Positions 1 through 5,265 of a stretch of 14,840 bases of DNA are shown in pieces; the first letter of the stretch is position 1; every line of letters begins with the position of its first letter. Below the pieces are notes generated by a model that was given only the letters and a program-made list of their open reading frames with translations, was not told the origin of the DNA and did no database searches. The stretch is from an uncultured Christensenellaceae bacterium. GTDB taxonomy: Bacteria; Bacillota; Clostridia; Christensenellales; MGBC116941. A program made the position numbers and the translations under genes. The stretch covers positions 1 through 14,840 of the forward strand of contig CAJUEF010000029.1 of the NCBI GenBank assembly GCA_910585035.1. Reading direction: 5' to 3'.

Positions 1-118
1 CCTTTGACCGCAGGGTGTCTGTAATCTTAATCTCCAGCCCCTGCTTTTTACACTCTTCCACTAGCCTTACTGCATACTCCTGCACCTTCGGATGCAGCTT
101 CTCAATTCCTCTTGCCAT
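1..118 (-). CDS. Peptidase M15-like endolysin, N-terminal fragment (cut by window edge)
   Basis: Only the first 39 codons are inside the window. The start at 118 follows a strong AAGGAGG site at the right distance. The peptide reads MARGIEKLHPKVQEYA and later ITDTLRSK. This matches the beginning of M15-family D-Ala-D-Ala carboxypeptidase / L-Ala-D-Glu peptidase endolysins, which open with a short helix containing LHPKVQ and a beta strand leading to a TxxxRS motif. The Zn-binding His/Asp residues would lie downstream, outside the window. Its place after the tail genes fits a lysis gene. The likely role is cleavage of host peptidoglycan at the end of the lytic cycle. Family assignment is by recognition of the N-terminus only; no holin is visible inside the window. 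Confidence 0.72.
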   Translation of the reverse strand, partial: MARGIEKLHPKVQEYAVRLVEECKKQGLEIKITDTLRSK

Positions 119-144
119 TTTTTCTTCCTCCTTAATTTTGTATT

Positions 145-171
145 AAAAAAGAGCCTACATACGTAAGCTCT
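145..171 (-). terminator. Intrinsic terminator after antirepressor 1
   Basis: On the minus strand, AGAGC pairs with GCTCT around an inner TAC/GTA pair (one mismatch, 4-nt loop), followed by six T. It lies between the AntA/KilAC antirepressor stop at 183 and the endolysin start at 118, so it closes cassette 1 and separates it from the lysis gene. Confidence 0.75.
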
Positions 172-182
172 GATTTACTTTG

Positions 183-884
183 TTATGCACTTGCTTTTAA
201 AAACAATAACCTGAATGTCTCTCTGCCTTTAGGTGTTATAAGTGTTTGAAGTCCTCTCCATTTAGTTTTCTCGTTATAACACTCTTTCACTTCAAACAAT
301 CCTTCTTTCCTATATTGGGCGTATGGTTCTAATTTTCCTTTCTTGTTTCTGAAAATGTATTTTTTCTCCAATAAAAATTTTATGAAATCACTTTCTTTTA
401 CATTAAGTTCTTTTGATGTTTCTCTAAAACTTGTAAGTAGATTTCTGTCAACCAGTTCATCAAAATAATCTGCTTTTGGCTGCATAATGGCATTTTTAGT
501 TGTAAGTTCGGAATTTATAAGGCTCAAACTGTTAATTTGTCTTTCTGCCATTTTTAACGCTCTTGACATAACCATTTCGGGAGTGTTCCACTTTTCCTCA
601 AGAGATATAAAATATTGTCTTGCCTGTTTGCCTTTATCATTCCTTTGCAGCATACATATTTCTTTTGCCATTGATATTGTTAGTTGATGGTCTTGTAATT
701 CTTGTTTTGCTAGGGTGTTAAAAACTTTACACCCTAAATAATCAACATTTTCAGCAAAACCATATTCACACATTCTTTTAAACCAACTTGAATATCTTTC
801 AGTAATTTCTAAATATCCATGTAAATCTCTGCCTAAAACTCTAGGCTCGTCATTATCATAATTTATTTTAATTAATTCATTCAT
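183..884 (-). CDS. Phage antirepressor, AntA N-terminal + KilAC C-terminal domains (cassette 1)
   Basis: This 233-aa protein has an N-terminal AntA/AntB-type domain (about residues 10-98; VLGRDLHGYLEI, then YSSWFKRM and YFISLEEKW). A helical linker follows (about 100-130), then a C-terminal KilAC domain (about 133-228, starting QPKADYFDELVD). Such proteins typically inactivate phage repressors or act as DNA-binding regulators that promote lytic growth; the target here is unknown. The ATG at 884 overlaps the stop of the 104-aa gene as ATGA. Its ribosome site AAGGAGG lies inside the last codons of that gene, so translation is probably coupled. The first four codons (MNEL) belong to the perfect 339-bp repeat shared with cassette 2; from there on the two antirepressors differ. 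An intrinsic terminator follows. AntA/KilAC identity is by recognition and is fairly secure. Confidence 0.88.
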   Translation of the reverse strand: MNELIKINYDNDEPRVLGRDLHGYLEITERYSSWFKRMCEYGFAENVDYLGCKVFNTLAKQELQDHQLTISMAKEICMLQRNDKGKQARQYFISLEEKWNTPEMVMSRALKMAERQINSLSLINSELTTKNAIMQPKADYFDELVDRNLLTSFRETSKELNVKESDFIKFLLEKKYIFRNKKGKLEPYAQYRKEGLFEVKECYNEKTKWRGLQTLITPKGRETFRLLFLKASA

Positions 885-1210
885 GCTACTTCCTCCTTAT
901 TTTTTAAACAGTTTTTCGTATCTTCCGTTAATGTAATTCCCAGAAGCTTCATTGCTGTTTGAAAACCTATGTAAAACCCTCTTTCCTCATATGCAACAAC
1001 CAAACCACCAACTAAATCATCAACATCATAAAGTGCATCTTCTCCCGCATAATCAAAGAAATTTTTACTTGCCAAATAGTCTTTTAAGTCTTTCCATACA
1101 TTGTGTTCTTTTTCTGTCTCTGGATAATTTGCATTAACCATTGCGTATATATCTAATATCGCTTCTCTGTGTTCTTTTTCATTCATTAATTTCATATTAA
1201 AAAAGCCTCC
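872..1210. repeat. 339-bp perfect direct repeat, copy 1
   Basis: Bases 872-1210 are identical, by line-by-line comparison, to 13412-13750 (offset 12540). The repeat starts at the fourth codon of the antirepressor, covers the whole 104-aa gene, and ends at the upstream edge of its GGAGG ribosome site. Flanking sequence diverges immediately on both sides. Confidence 0.98.
881..1195 (-). CDS. Acidic 104-aa cassette protein, copy 1 (function unknown)
   Basis: The 104-aa product is identical to the one at 13421-13735. It is acidic and mostly helical in appearance, with no signal peptide or membrane segment. The C-terminal part contains a Gly/aromatic helix (FYIGFQTAMKLLG) resembling the last helix of small Firmicute proteins such as DUF6809; I do not assign it firmly. 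The start MKLMNEK at 1195 has GGAGG ten bases upstream; the second Met (three codons later) is less well placed. The stop overlaps the antirepressor ATG as ATGA, and its last codons (KNKEEVA) encode the antirepressor ribosome site. It therefore sits where a leader or coupling cistron would, like icd upstream of ant in phage P1. It could be a partner of the antirepressor or of the CopG protein, or a translational coupler. Confidence 0.85.
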   Translation of the reverse strand: MKLMNEKEHREAILDIYAMVNANYPETEKEHNVWKDLKDYLASKNFFDYAGEDALYDVDDLVGGLVVAYEERGFYIGFQTAMKLLGITLTEDTKNCLKNKEEVA

Positions 1211-1217
1211 ATTTCGT

Positions 1218-1246
1218 TTGCCAAAATAGAGGTACAGTGCTATAAT
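1218..1246 (+). promoter_or_regulatory. Predicted sigma-A promoter for antisense RNA 1 (extended -10)
   Basis: TTGCCA at 1218-1223, a spacer of exactly 17 bp, and TATAAT at 1241-1246 preceded by TGC (extended -10). It points rightward, opposite to all protein genes, and an intrinsic terminator lies about 65 bp downstream. No convincing plus-strand ORF follows, so a small RNA is the natural product. Confidence 0.8.
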
Positions 1247-1267
1247 ATTTGTACCAATCTATTTTGG
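1221..1267. repeat. 15-bp inverted repeat around the antisense promoter -10 (cassette 1)
   Basis: CCAAAATAGA-GGTAC (1221-1235) pairs with GTACC-aa-TCTATTTTGG (1251-1267), with only a 2-nt bulge. The 15-nt loop holds the TATAAT of the plus-strand promoter. It can act either as a DNA operator over that promoter or, in the minus-strand leader mRNA, as a stable hairpin upstream of the 104-aa gene's ribosome site. Confidence 0.85.
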
Positions 1268-1317
1268 TGTGCGAGAGTGTTTGCAACTTTGGTCGGGAGC
1301 AACACTCTCATTTTTTT
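1253..1317 (+). ncRNA. Predicted antisense RNA 1 (cassette 1), about 65 nt
   Basis: This RNA is predicted from the promoter at 1218-1246 and the terminator at 1273-1317. Its start is placed about 7 bp after the -10. It is fully complementary to the minus-strand mRNA between copG 1 and the 104-aa gene, and it reaches into the copG stop codon. The terminator loop contains GGTCGG (1291-1296), also found in the loop region of antisense RNA 2 although the stems are unrelated. By analogy with RNAII of pMV158-family plasmids, it could block translation or cause premature termination of the downstream cistrons. Existence is inferred from signals only. Confidence 0.65.
1273..1317 (+). terminator. Intrinsic terminator of antisense RNA 1
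   Basis: GAGAGTGTT (1273-1281) pairs with AACACTCTC (1301-1309) over 9 bp. A one-base bulge and GC/GC pairs follow, with a 14-nt loop, then A and seven T (more T follow). The T-tract is the complement of the Lys codons at the end of copG 1. Confidence 0.85.
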
Positions 1318-1481
1318 ATTTTTTTATAAACCTCATTAATCCCTTGCATTACAATTTCATATTGCGTTTTTTGAGATTTTTCACAACAATAAAGCAGTTT
1401 TTCTCTATCTTCTTTTGTGGCCCTAATTTTTATAATCTCACTCTTGGGATTAGCTGTTGGTCTGCCTGTACGAGGGCTCAT
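1308..1481 (-). CDS. CopG/Arc-type ribbon-helix-helix repressor 1 (cassette 1)
   Basis: This is a 57-aa basic protein starting MSPRTGRPTANPKSE, a start typical of small ribbon-helix-helix regulators of clostridial phages and mobile elements. The predicted DNA-contacting beta strand is EIIKIRAT (about residues 15-22), followed by two helices (KEDREKLLYCCEKS and TQYEIVMQGINEVYKK). The ATG at 1481 is preceded by GAGAGGTGAT at good spacing. An upstream ATG at 1532 would place the promoter and operator inside the gene and is rejected. The protein probably binds the perfect inverted repeat at 1494-1535 and represses its own promoter, and so the cassette downstream. Its 3' end (KKIKK plus stop) overlaps the terminator of the plus-strand antisense RNA. 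The paralog at 13868-14041 has the same length and N-terminus but a different body. Confidence 0.85.
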   Translation of the reverse strand: MSPRTGRPTANPKSEIIKIRATKEDREKLLYCCEKSQKTQYEIVMQGINEVYKKIKK

Positions 1482-1493
1482 TTCATCACCTCT

Positions 1494-1539
1494 CTTTTGA
1501 GTACACATAAATAATAATATATGTGTACTCAAAAGTCAA
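1494..1539 (-). promoter_or_regulatory. copG 1 promoter inside a 16-bp perfect operator palindrome
   Basis: The minus-strand promoter has TTGACT at 1539-1534, a 17-bp spacer, and TATTAT at 1516-1511. The arms CTTTTGAGTACACATA (1494-1509) and TATGTGTACTCAAAAG (1520-1535) are perfect reverse complements, 10 bp apart. They bracket the -10 and touch the -35. The palindrome is the obvious CopG binding site for autoregulation. Confidence 0.85.
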
Positions 1540-1562
1540 GAGGTAATTTTAAATTTTTATAT

Positions 1563-1586
1563 TAAAAAAAATGCCCCCATGGACGC
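1563..1586 (-). terminator. Possible weak terminator after the tail operon
   Basis: On the minus strand, GCGTCC-ATG-GGGGC can form a short bulged hairpin, followed by eight T. It lies 20 bp past the last tail gene and upstream of cassette 1. The stem is only about 5 bp, so its strength is uncertain. Confidence 0.45.
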
Positions 1587-1605
1587 TTATTTACTTTATA
1601 TAAAA

Positions 1606-1836
1606 TTATTCTTCATCAATGACGGTAGGAGTATCTCCCCATACCGTCATAATAAGAGCGTTATAATAATCGGGATAATCCCGCTCTAAATTCGCCCTGC
1701 CTGATACGCTGTTCATATAAGCAACCCTTTCAGGCTCGCCTACCATATATTCTTTTCCACCATCCACAATGTATTTTTCCGTCTTAACACTACATCCTCT
1801 GTCTGTTATGTAGTCTAATGTATTTCTTGTTTTCAT
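1606..1836 (-). CDS. Small phage tail-operon protein (76 aa, unknown)
   Basis: A 76-aa acidic protein, the last gene of the tail operon. It has no signal peptide or membrane segment. The C-terminal half (ERVAYMNSVSGRANLE, then MTVWGDTPTVIDEE) resembles a recurrent small protein found after tail-fibre genes in clostridial prophages, near XkdX-like ORFs; I do not know a function. The ribosome site AGGAGGAG lies just upstream of the ATG at 1836, and only 16 bp separate it from the fibre gene. It may be a small tail accessory or a fibre chaperone, but nothing in the sequence shows which. Confidence 0.6.
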   Translation of the reverse strand: MKTRNTLDYITDRGCSVKTEKYIVDGGKEYMVGEPERVAYMNSVSGRANLERDYPDYYNALIMTVWGDTPTVIDEE

Positions 1837-1852
1837 TTATTTCTCCTCCTTT

Positions 1853-2380
1853 TTACTGTGCTATCTCATATAGTACATATCCGTTTAATATAGTTCCGTT
1901 TTGTAATTGAGCCGTATTGAATATAGTGCTTGTCGCCTGTTGCCCGTTGCTGCCTCTTAATTCCAATCTGCCGTTTAAAGGGCGCACCGATGCCACTTGT
2001 GGACTTGGCCAGCTTTTAAGACTTTCACAACCCACAAAGCTTGCTCCAGGACGCACCTCATTCATCGGAACTGGTAAATTATCTATAATAATAGTCACTG
2101 GGTTCGTTGGAGTTTTTTGAAACACAAAGTAAAAACATACTGTGCACATATTACCTATAATCTGATACCGTGAAAACCTGGTTAAAAAGCTATCATCAGG
2201 CACATTCTTAAAAGTAATATGTGCTGTACCACTTTCAAATTTTAGGTTACTGCTGTTCCAGCAATTACCTAAAAATGCATCTAATTTAGTGTTGTCGCTA
2301 TTTACATCATTCCAGTTAAGAATATCTGTAGGAAGCCATTGATTCAGCCCAACATTGGGCGTTTTGTTTGTTGATGACAT
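1853..2380 (-). CDS. Putative tail fibre / receptor-binding structural protein
   Basis: A 175-aa protein. Residues 5-40 (TPNVGLNQWLPTD, then NSDNTKLDAFLG) match the N-terminal segment shared by many Gram-positive phage tail-tip and fibre proteins. The remainder is beta-rich, with many Thr/Asn/Val residues and the ending GTILNGYVLYEIAQ, as expected of a small exposed fibre head. The ATG lies one base past the stop of the preceding gene, and its GGAGGATAT ribosome site is inside that gene, so the two are probably translationally coupled. It lacks recognisable enzymatic motifs. A role in host recognition is inferred from position and composition. Confidence 0.6.
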   Translation of the reverse strand: MSSTNKTPNVGLNQWLPTDILNWNDVNSDNTKLDAFLGNCWNSSNLKFESGTAHITFKNVPDDSFLTRFSRYQIIGNMCTVCFYFVFQKTPTNPVTIIIDNLPVPMNEVRPGASFVGCESLKSWPSPQVASVRPLNGRLELRGSNGQQATSTIFNTAQLQNGTILNGYVLYEIAQ

Positions 2381-2381
2381 T

Positions 2382-3392
2382 TTATATCTCCTCCGTCATT
2401 ATATTGTTATTAAACGCATTAACGGTCCATTGTAATGCATTAAACTGAGCTGCAGTCATGCAAAGTCTGCTGAAATAGTCGGCATCCATGCCTGTCGGTA
2501 CTTCCATAAGAGAAGCCCACCCTGTCCCTGTATTGACCTGCAGCTTGTTATCTTTGAGCCGTAAACCATGGACACCTCCATTGGCGTTAATTCTCTCTTT
2601 TTTGTGAACGTCAACAAAGTTATACAGATTACCCGCCTGATTGCCGTCAAGAATATATTTTGCTCCTGCGAACCATTCGTTAAAATCTGTCTCGTTTTCG
2701 GCTTTAAATTTTCGGTACCACTCTTCAAAAGCATCAATATAAGCCTCTTTAAAACTTGATAACCAAGTGAGCCATATTTGCTTTTTCTCTTCTGTCCACG
2801 TGTCATAATCCGTTTGAGTGTCCTTCTTAAAATGCATTAAGTCTGCCTGAATCTGATTATATAATGTGGTTGTATCAATGTGGTCTACAGCCATTGCTAC
2901 CACTCCGCAAACAGAATTGTTTAACCGCGTATCGGTTATGTCCTTTTGTTCTATTTTTATAGCTCCTGCATTTACTCTAATGCGATATAGCTGTAAATCA
3001 TAAATGCCATTTTCTTGCCTTATAACATCCGGCGCTGTCGGATTTACTGCAAAAGTTCCTTTTACCTGTTTTAGCCCCACCGTCCTATTATCTTTATCCA
3101 TCCGCAGCACTATTGTGTCTATTCGGTTTAGCACTCCGTCCGCAGGCGCTAAGATAAACTTTAAAGGTGAATCGGAATAATAAAACTTTTCTTTTAAATG
3201 CGCTTTTCCTGTTCCTATTACTACCGACATATCGTCTCTTGTAGATAAGTTAAAACTAAGACCACTTTTTAAGTTAAACACTCCCTCACTGAAAAAGCTG
3301 CTTATATATATTCCAAACTTATCCGCATCTATTGCCCTATCTGGTATGCCATCAGTTATAACCGAATTAAAGGGCATATAATGTTCCGCCAT
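2382..3392 (-). CDS. Baseplate / tail-tip protein (upper-baseplate-like)
   Basis: A 336-aa protein. The N-terminal domain (about residues 1-160) contains YMPFNSVITDGIPDRAI, a beta-rich core with IDTIVLRMD, and the conserved DITDTRLNNSVCG that typifies baseplate proteins of clostridial siphoviruses. It continues with VDHIDTTTLYNQIQ and a Trp/Lys-rich helical stretch (about 185-250), then a Gly-rich C-terminal part. The start at 3392 overlaps the preceding stop by one base (TAATG). It likely forms the adhesion platform between the gp37-like hub and the fibre protein. Assignment rests on motif recognition and gene order. Confidence 0.7.
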   Translation of the reverse strand: MAEHYMPFNSVITDGIPDRAIDADKFGIYISSFFSEGVFNLKSGLSFNLSTRDDMSVVIGTGKAHLKEKFYYSDSPLKFILAPADGVLNRIDTIVLRMDKDNRTVGLKQVKGTFAVNPTAPDVIRQENGIYDLQLYRIRVNAGAIKIEQKDITDTRLNNSVCGVVAMAVDHIDTTTLYNQIQADLMHFKKDTQTDYDTWTEEKKQIWLTWLSSFKEAYIDAFEEWYRKFKAENETDFNEWFAGAKYILDGNQAGNLYNFVDVHKKERINANGGVHGLRLKDNKLQVNTGTGWASLMEVPTGMDADYFSRLCMTAAQFNALQWTVNAFNNNIMTEEI

Positions 3393-4399
3393 TAAACATT
3401 CTCCTCTCCAAAAATAATATTTATAGAAACGCTGTTATTTTGATAAACTCTTTCAATGGCGTTAATGCGTTCTTTTTGCTTGAATTTAAGCTTATCGTTT
3501 ATGACTGTTACAATATCGCCCAAATTAAAATCAACTCCGTATTTAACATTGCTTTCAATAATTTCACAATCAAAGGTTTGTGTTCTTGACATTTCTGCAA
3601 GCCTTTCATTCCCACGCTGCAGAAGTATATTTGTATAAGCCATACTTGCTGTATTTTCTTCTTGCTGTAAATCCCTGGCATCAATATATACTTCCCGCCT
3701 TTGCAGTCCCTTTCCCCTTTCGATAGAGGTTCTCTTGCGGGCTTCTCCTTTGTCCTCTCCCGCTATAAGGCATGTATTTTTGTAGCTGCCTGTGCCTACC
3801 ATTAAATCCTGTGAAGCTACATTGTCAAATCGGTCTGAAAATTTTATATCCCTTTCTTTTCCTGAATAAACAACAAATTTAAGTTTGTCGCCGTCGGGTA
3901 CTAAATCAAAACCAAGCTCACAGGACATACAAACTTCCTCGCACAATTCTAAAATATCACTTCCCGTGTCCTGCTTGTCTATTTTAGTGCTTATACCATT
4001 AACTACCCCAAGACTTATAACGTCGATTTTACGGTCGGCGTTGGAGGGATTTATTATATTATCCTCTACGGCTTTGCGTAAATATAACTCGGCGGTTGTG
4101 CTCATTGATAATGTGTTCCACAATATACGCCTGTCAAGCAATGATTTTAATTCTCTGCCGAGTACAATAATGTTAAAATCTCCTTCGTAGTTATCCTCAT
4201 AAGCGACAGTCTCAATAACACCATAAAAATCATCTACTATAATGATGTTATCTATTTTCAACAAATCAAAGTTGTTTTGAGTAAAAGGACAGCTAAGCTC
4301 AAAGCTTTTACATCTTGAATAGCCTTTTGCTGTCTTTAACATCTTTATTTTTTCTATAACTCCCAACTTTTCCAGTGCAAGGTTTTTAACTTTAATCAT
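3392..4399 (-). CDS. ReqiPepy6 gp37-like siphovirus tail protein (tail hub)
   Basis: A 335-aa protein with features of the Siphovirus ReqiPepy6 gp37-like family: an N-terminal beta domain (VKNLALEKLGVIEK), the central LGRELKSLLDRRIL segment, EVYIDARDLQ at about residues 235-245, and the C-terminal FNLGDIVTVIND. This family follows the distal tail protein in Gram-positive siphoviruses and probably forms the tail hub, equivalent to the Tal N-terminal domain. The length is usual for the short form without an attached lysin domain. The start overlaps the previous stop as ATGA at 4396-4399. Confidence 0.85.
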   Translation of the reverse strand: MIKVKNLALEKLGVIEKIKMLKTAKGYSRCKSFELSCPFTQNNFDLLKIDNIIIVDDFYGVIETVAYEDNYEGDFNIIVLGRELKSLLDRRILWNTLSMSTTAELYLRKAVEDNIINPSNADRKIDVISLGVVNGISTKIDKQDTGSDILELCEEVCMSCELGFDLVPDGDKLKFVVYSGKERDIKFSDRFDNVASQDLMVGTGSYKNTCLIAGEDKGEARKRTSIERGKGLQRREVYIDARDLQQEENTASMAYTNILLQRGNERLAEMSRTQTFDCEIIESNVKYGVDFNLGDIVTVINDKLKFKQKERINAIERVYQNNSVSINIIFGEENV

Positions 4400-5265
4400 T
4401 TTGCCACCTCATCAACATAAAAATTGCTTTTGCTTATATACACATTCAGCAGTTCTAACCCCTCCTCCGCATCATATCTAAGAAGGTTTTGCCCGGGGTG
4501 AAGCTGCAAAAACACATCATATTCATCATCTAAAAACTTAAATGCGTTTGTTCCTATACCTTCCACAATTTTTGTAATAGACTTCTCACCAAAATTTGTA
4601 TTTATTTTAATAACATCTCCCGCATTTAAGGACACATTAACTTTTAACGCCTCTCGTGTCACAACATTGATAATGCTGGGGTTTTTCACCTGTCCCGTTG
4701 CCGCAAACTCAATAATCATACCTGCATCAACAACGCCTTTATTGTTTACATCCACAATAAGGCTTTGCGTTCGGTGTCCAAACATCTTGTTTTCACCGAG
4801 CACAAACACAGCAGGAAAATAAAAATCAGGAACCCATGAAGCAATTATACTTTTAACCTCATGCTCATCTTTCCAAAAGGGCACTTCACAAAGAAGCGCA
4901 AAGGCAAACTTTTGAACACACTTATTAGAATTCTTATAATCCGTGGCAAAGTCAGGTGTTGAGGTTGGCTTGCCACTAATAATTTTGCCAGACTTTCTTA
5001 TATCCACATAAAAAAGCGGATTAACGGTATGCACAAGCACGCTGCGCATTTTATCCAGCTCTTCTTTATCATCAGATAAAATATAGCCTGCAACGGTTAT
5101 TTCTCTGCTGTCAAGAGTAGTATTATCAATGCTCGTTCCATGCTGATTAAGGACTTTATTCGTTACATGGTCGCCATCAATTGCGCTTGGTGAAAATTCT
5201 GTAAGAACAAAATTTTTATCGTCAAACTTAAAAGATATATTGCTGTCTCGTCTTTGTACTATTAT
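4396..5265 (-). CDS. Distal tail protein (Sipho_tail/Dit family), non-ATG start
   Basis: The reading frame is open well upstream of the first ATG (5049), and the extra residues (IVQRRDSNISFKFDDKNFVL onward to VAGYILSDD) are the conserved N-terminal belt of Dit/Sipho_tail proteins. Starting at 5049 would remove about 72 residues of the core. No ATG, GTG or TTG is well placed. A strong AAGGGGGG site (5280-5273) is followed 7 nt later by ATA (5265-5263), giving 289 aa. That ATA overlaps the tape-measure stop as ATAA, where the neighbours use ATGA. The protein would form the hexameric ring between tail tube and baseplate. Either an ATA (or adjacent ATC) start is used, or a G-to-A change or base-call error removed the ATG. 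Confidence 0.78.
   Translation of the reverse strand: MIVQRRDSNISFKFDDKNFVLTEFSPSAIDGDHVTNKVLNQHGTSIDNTTLDSREITVAGYILSDDKEELDKMRSVLVHTVNPLFYVDIRKSGKIISGKPTSTPDFATDYKNSNKCVQKFAFALLCEVPFWKDEHEVKSIIASWVPDFYFPAVFVLGENKMFGHRTQSLIVDVNNKGVVDAGMIIEFAATGQVKNPSIINVVTREALKVNVSLNAGDVIKINTNFGEKSITKIVEGIGTNAFKFLDDEYDVFLQLHPGQNLLRYDAEEGLELLNVYISKSNFYVDEVAK

Noticed and set aside
881..1195. Type I toxin-antitoxin pair (small RNA plus small protein)
   Set aside because: The protein is 104 aa, acidic and soluble-looking, unlike the short hydrophobic type I toxins, and is translationally coupled to an antirepressor.
872..1210. The 339-bp repeat pair as attL/attR integration sites
   Set aside because: It is much longer than usual att cores, contains a complete gene coupled to regulatory genes on both sides, lacks a nearby integrase or tRNA, and an endolysin gene continues beyond copy 1.
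1205..1307. c4-type antisense RNA as in phages P1 and P22
   Set aside because: c4 RNA is made from the same strand as ant; here the promoter and terminator are on the opposite strand, so the pMV158 RNAII comparison fits better.
1308..1532. 74-aa version of CopG 1 starting at 1532
   Set aside because: The start lies in the middle of the promoter/operator palindrome; the ATG at 1481 has a good ribosome site and gives the same 57-aa length as CopG 2.
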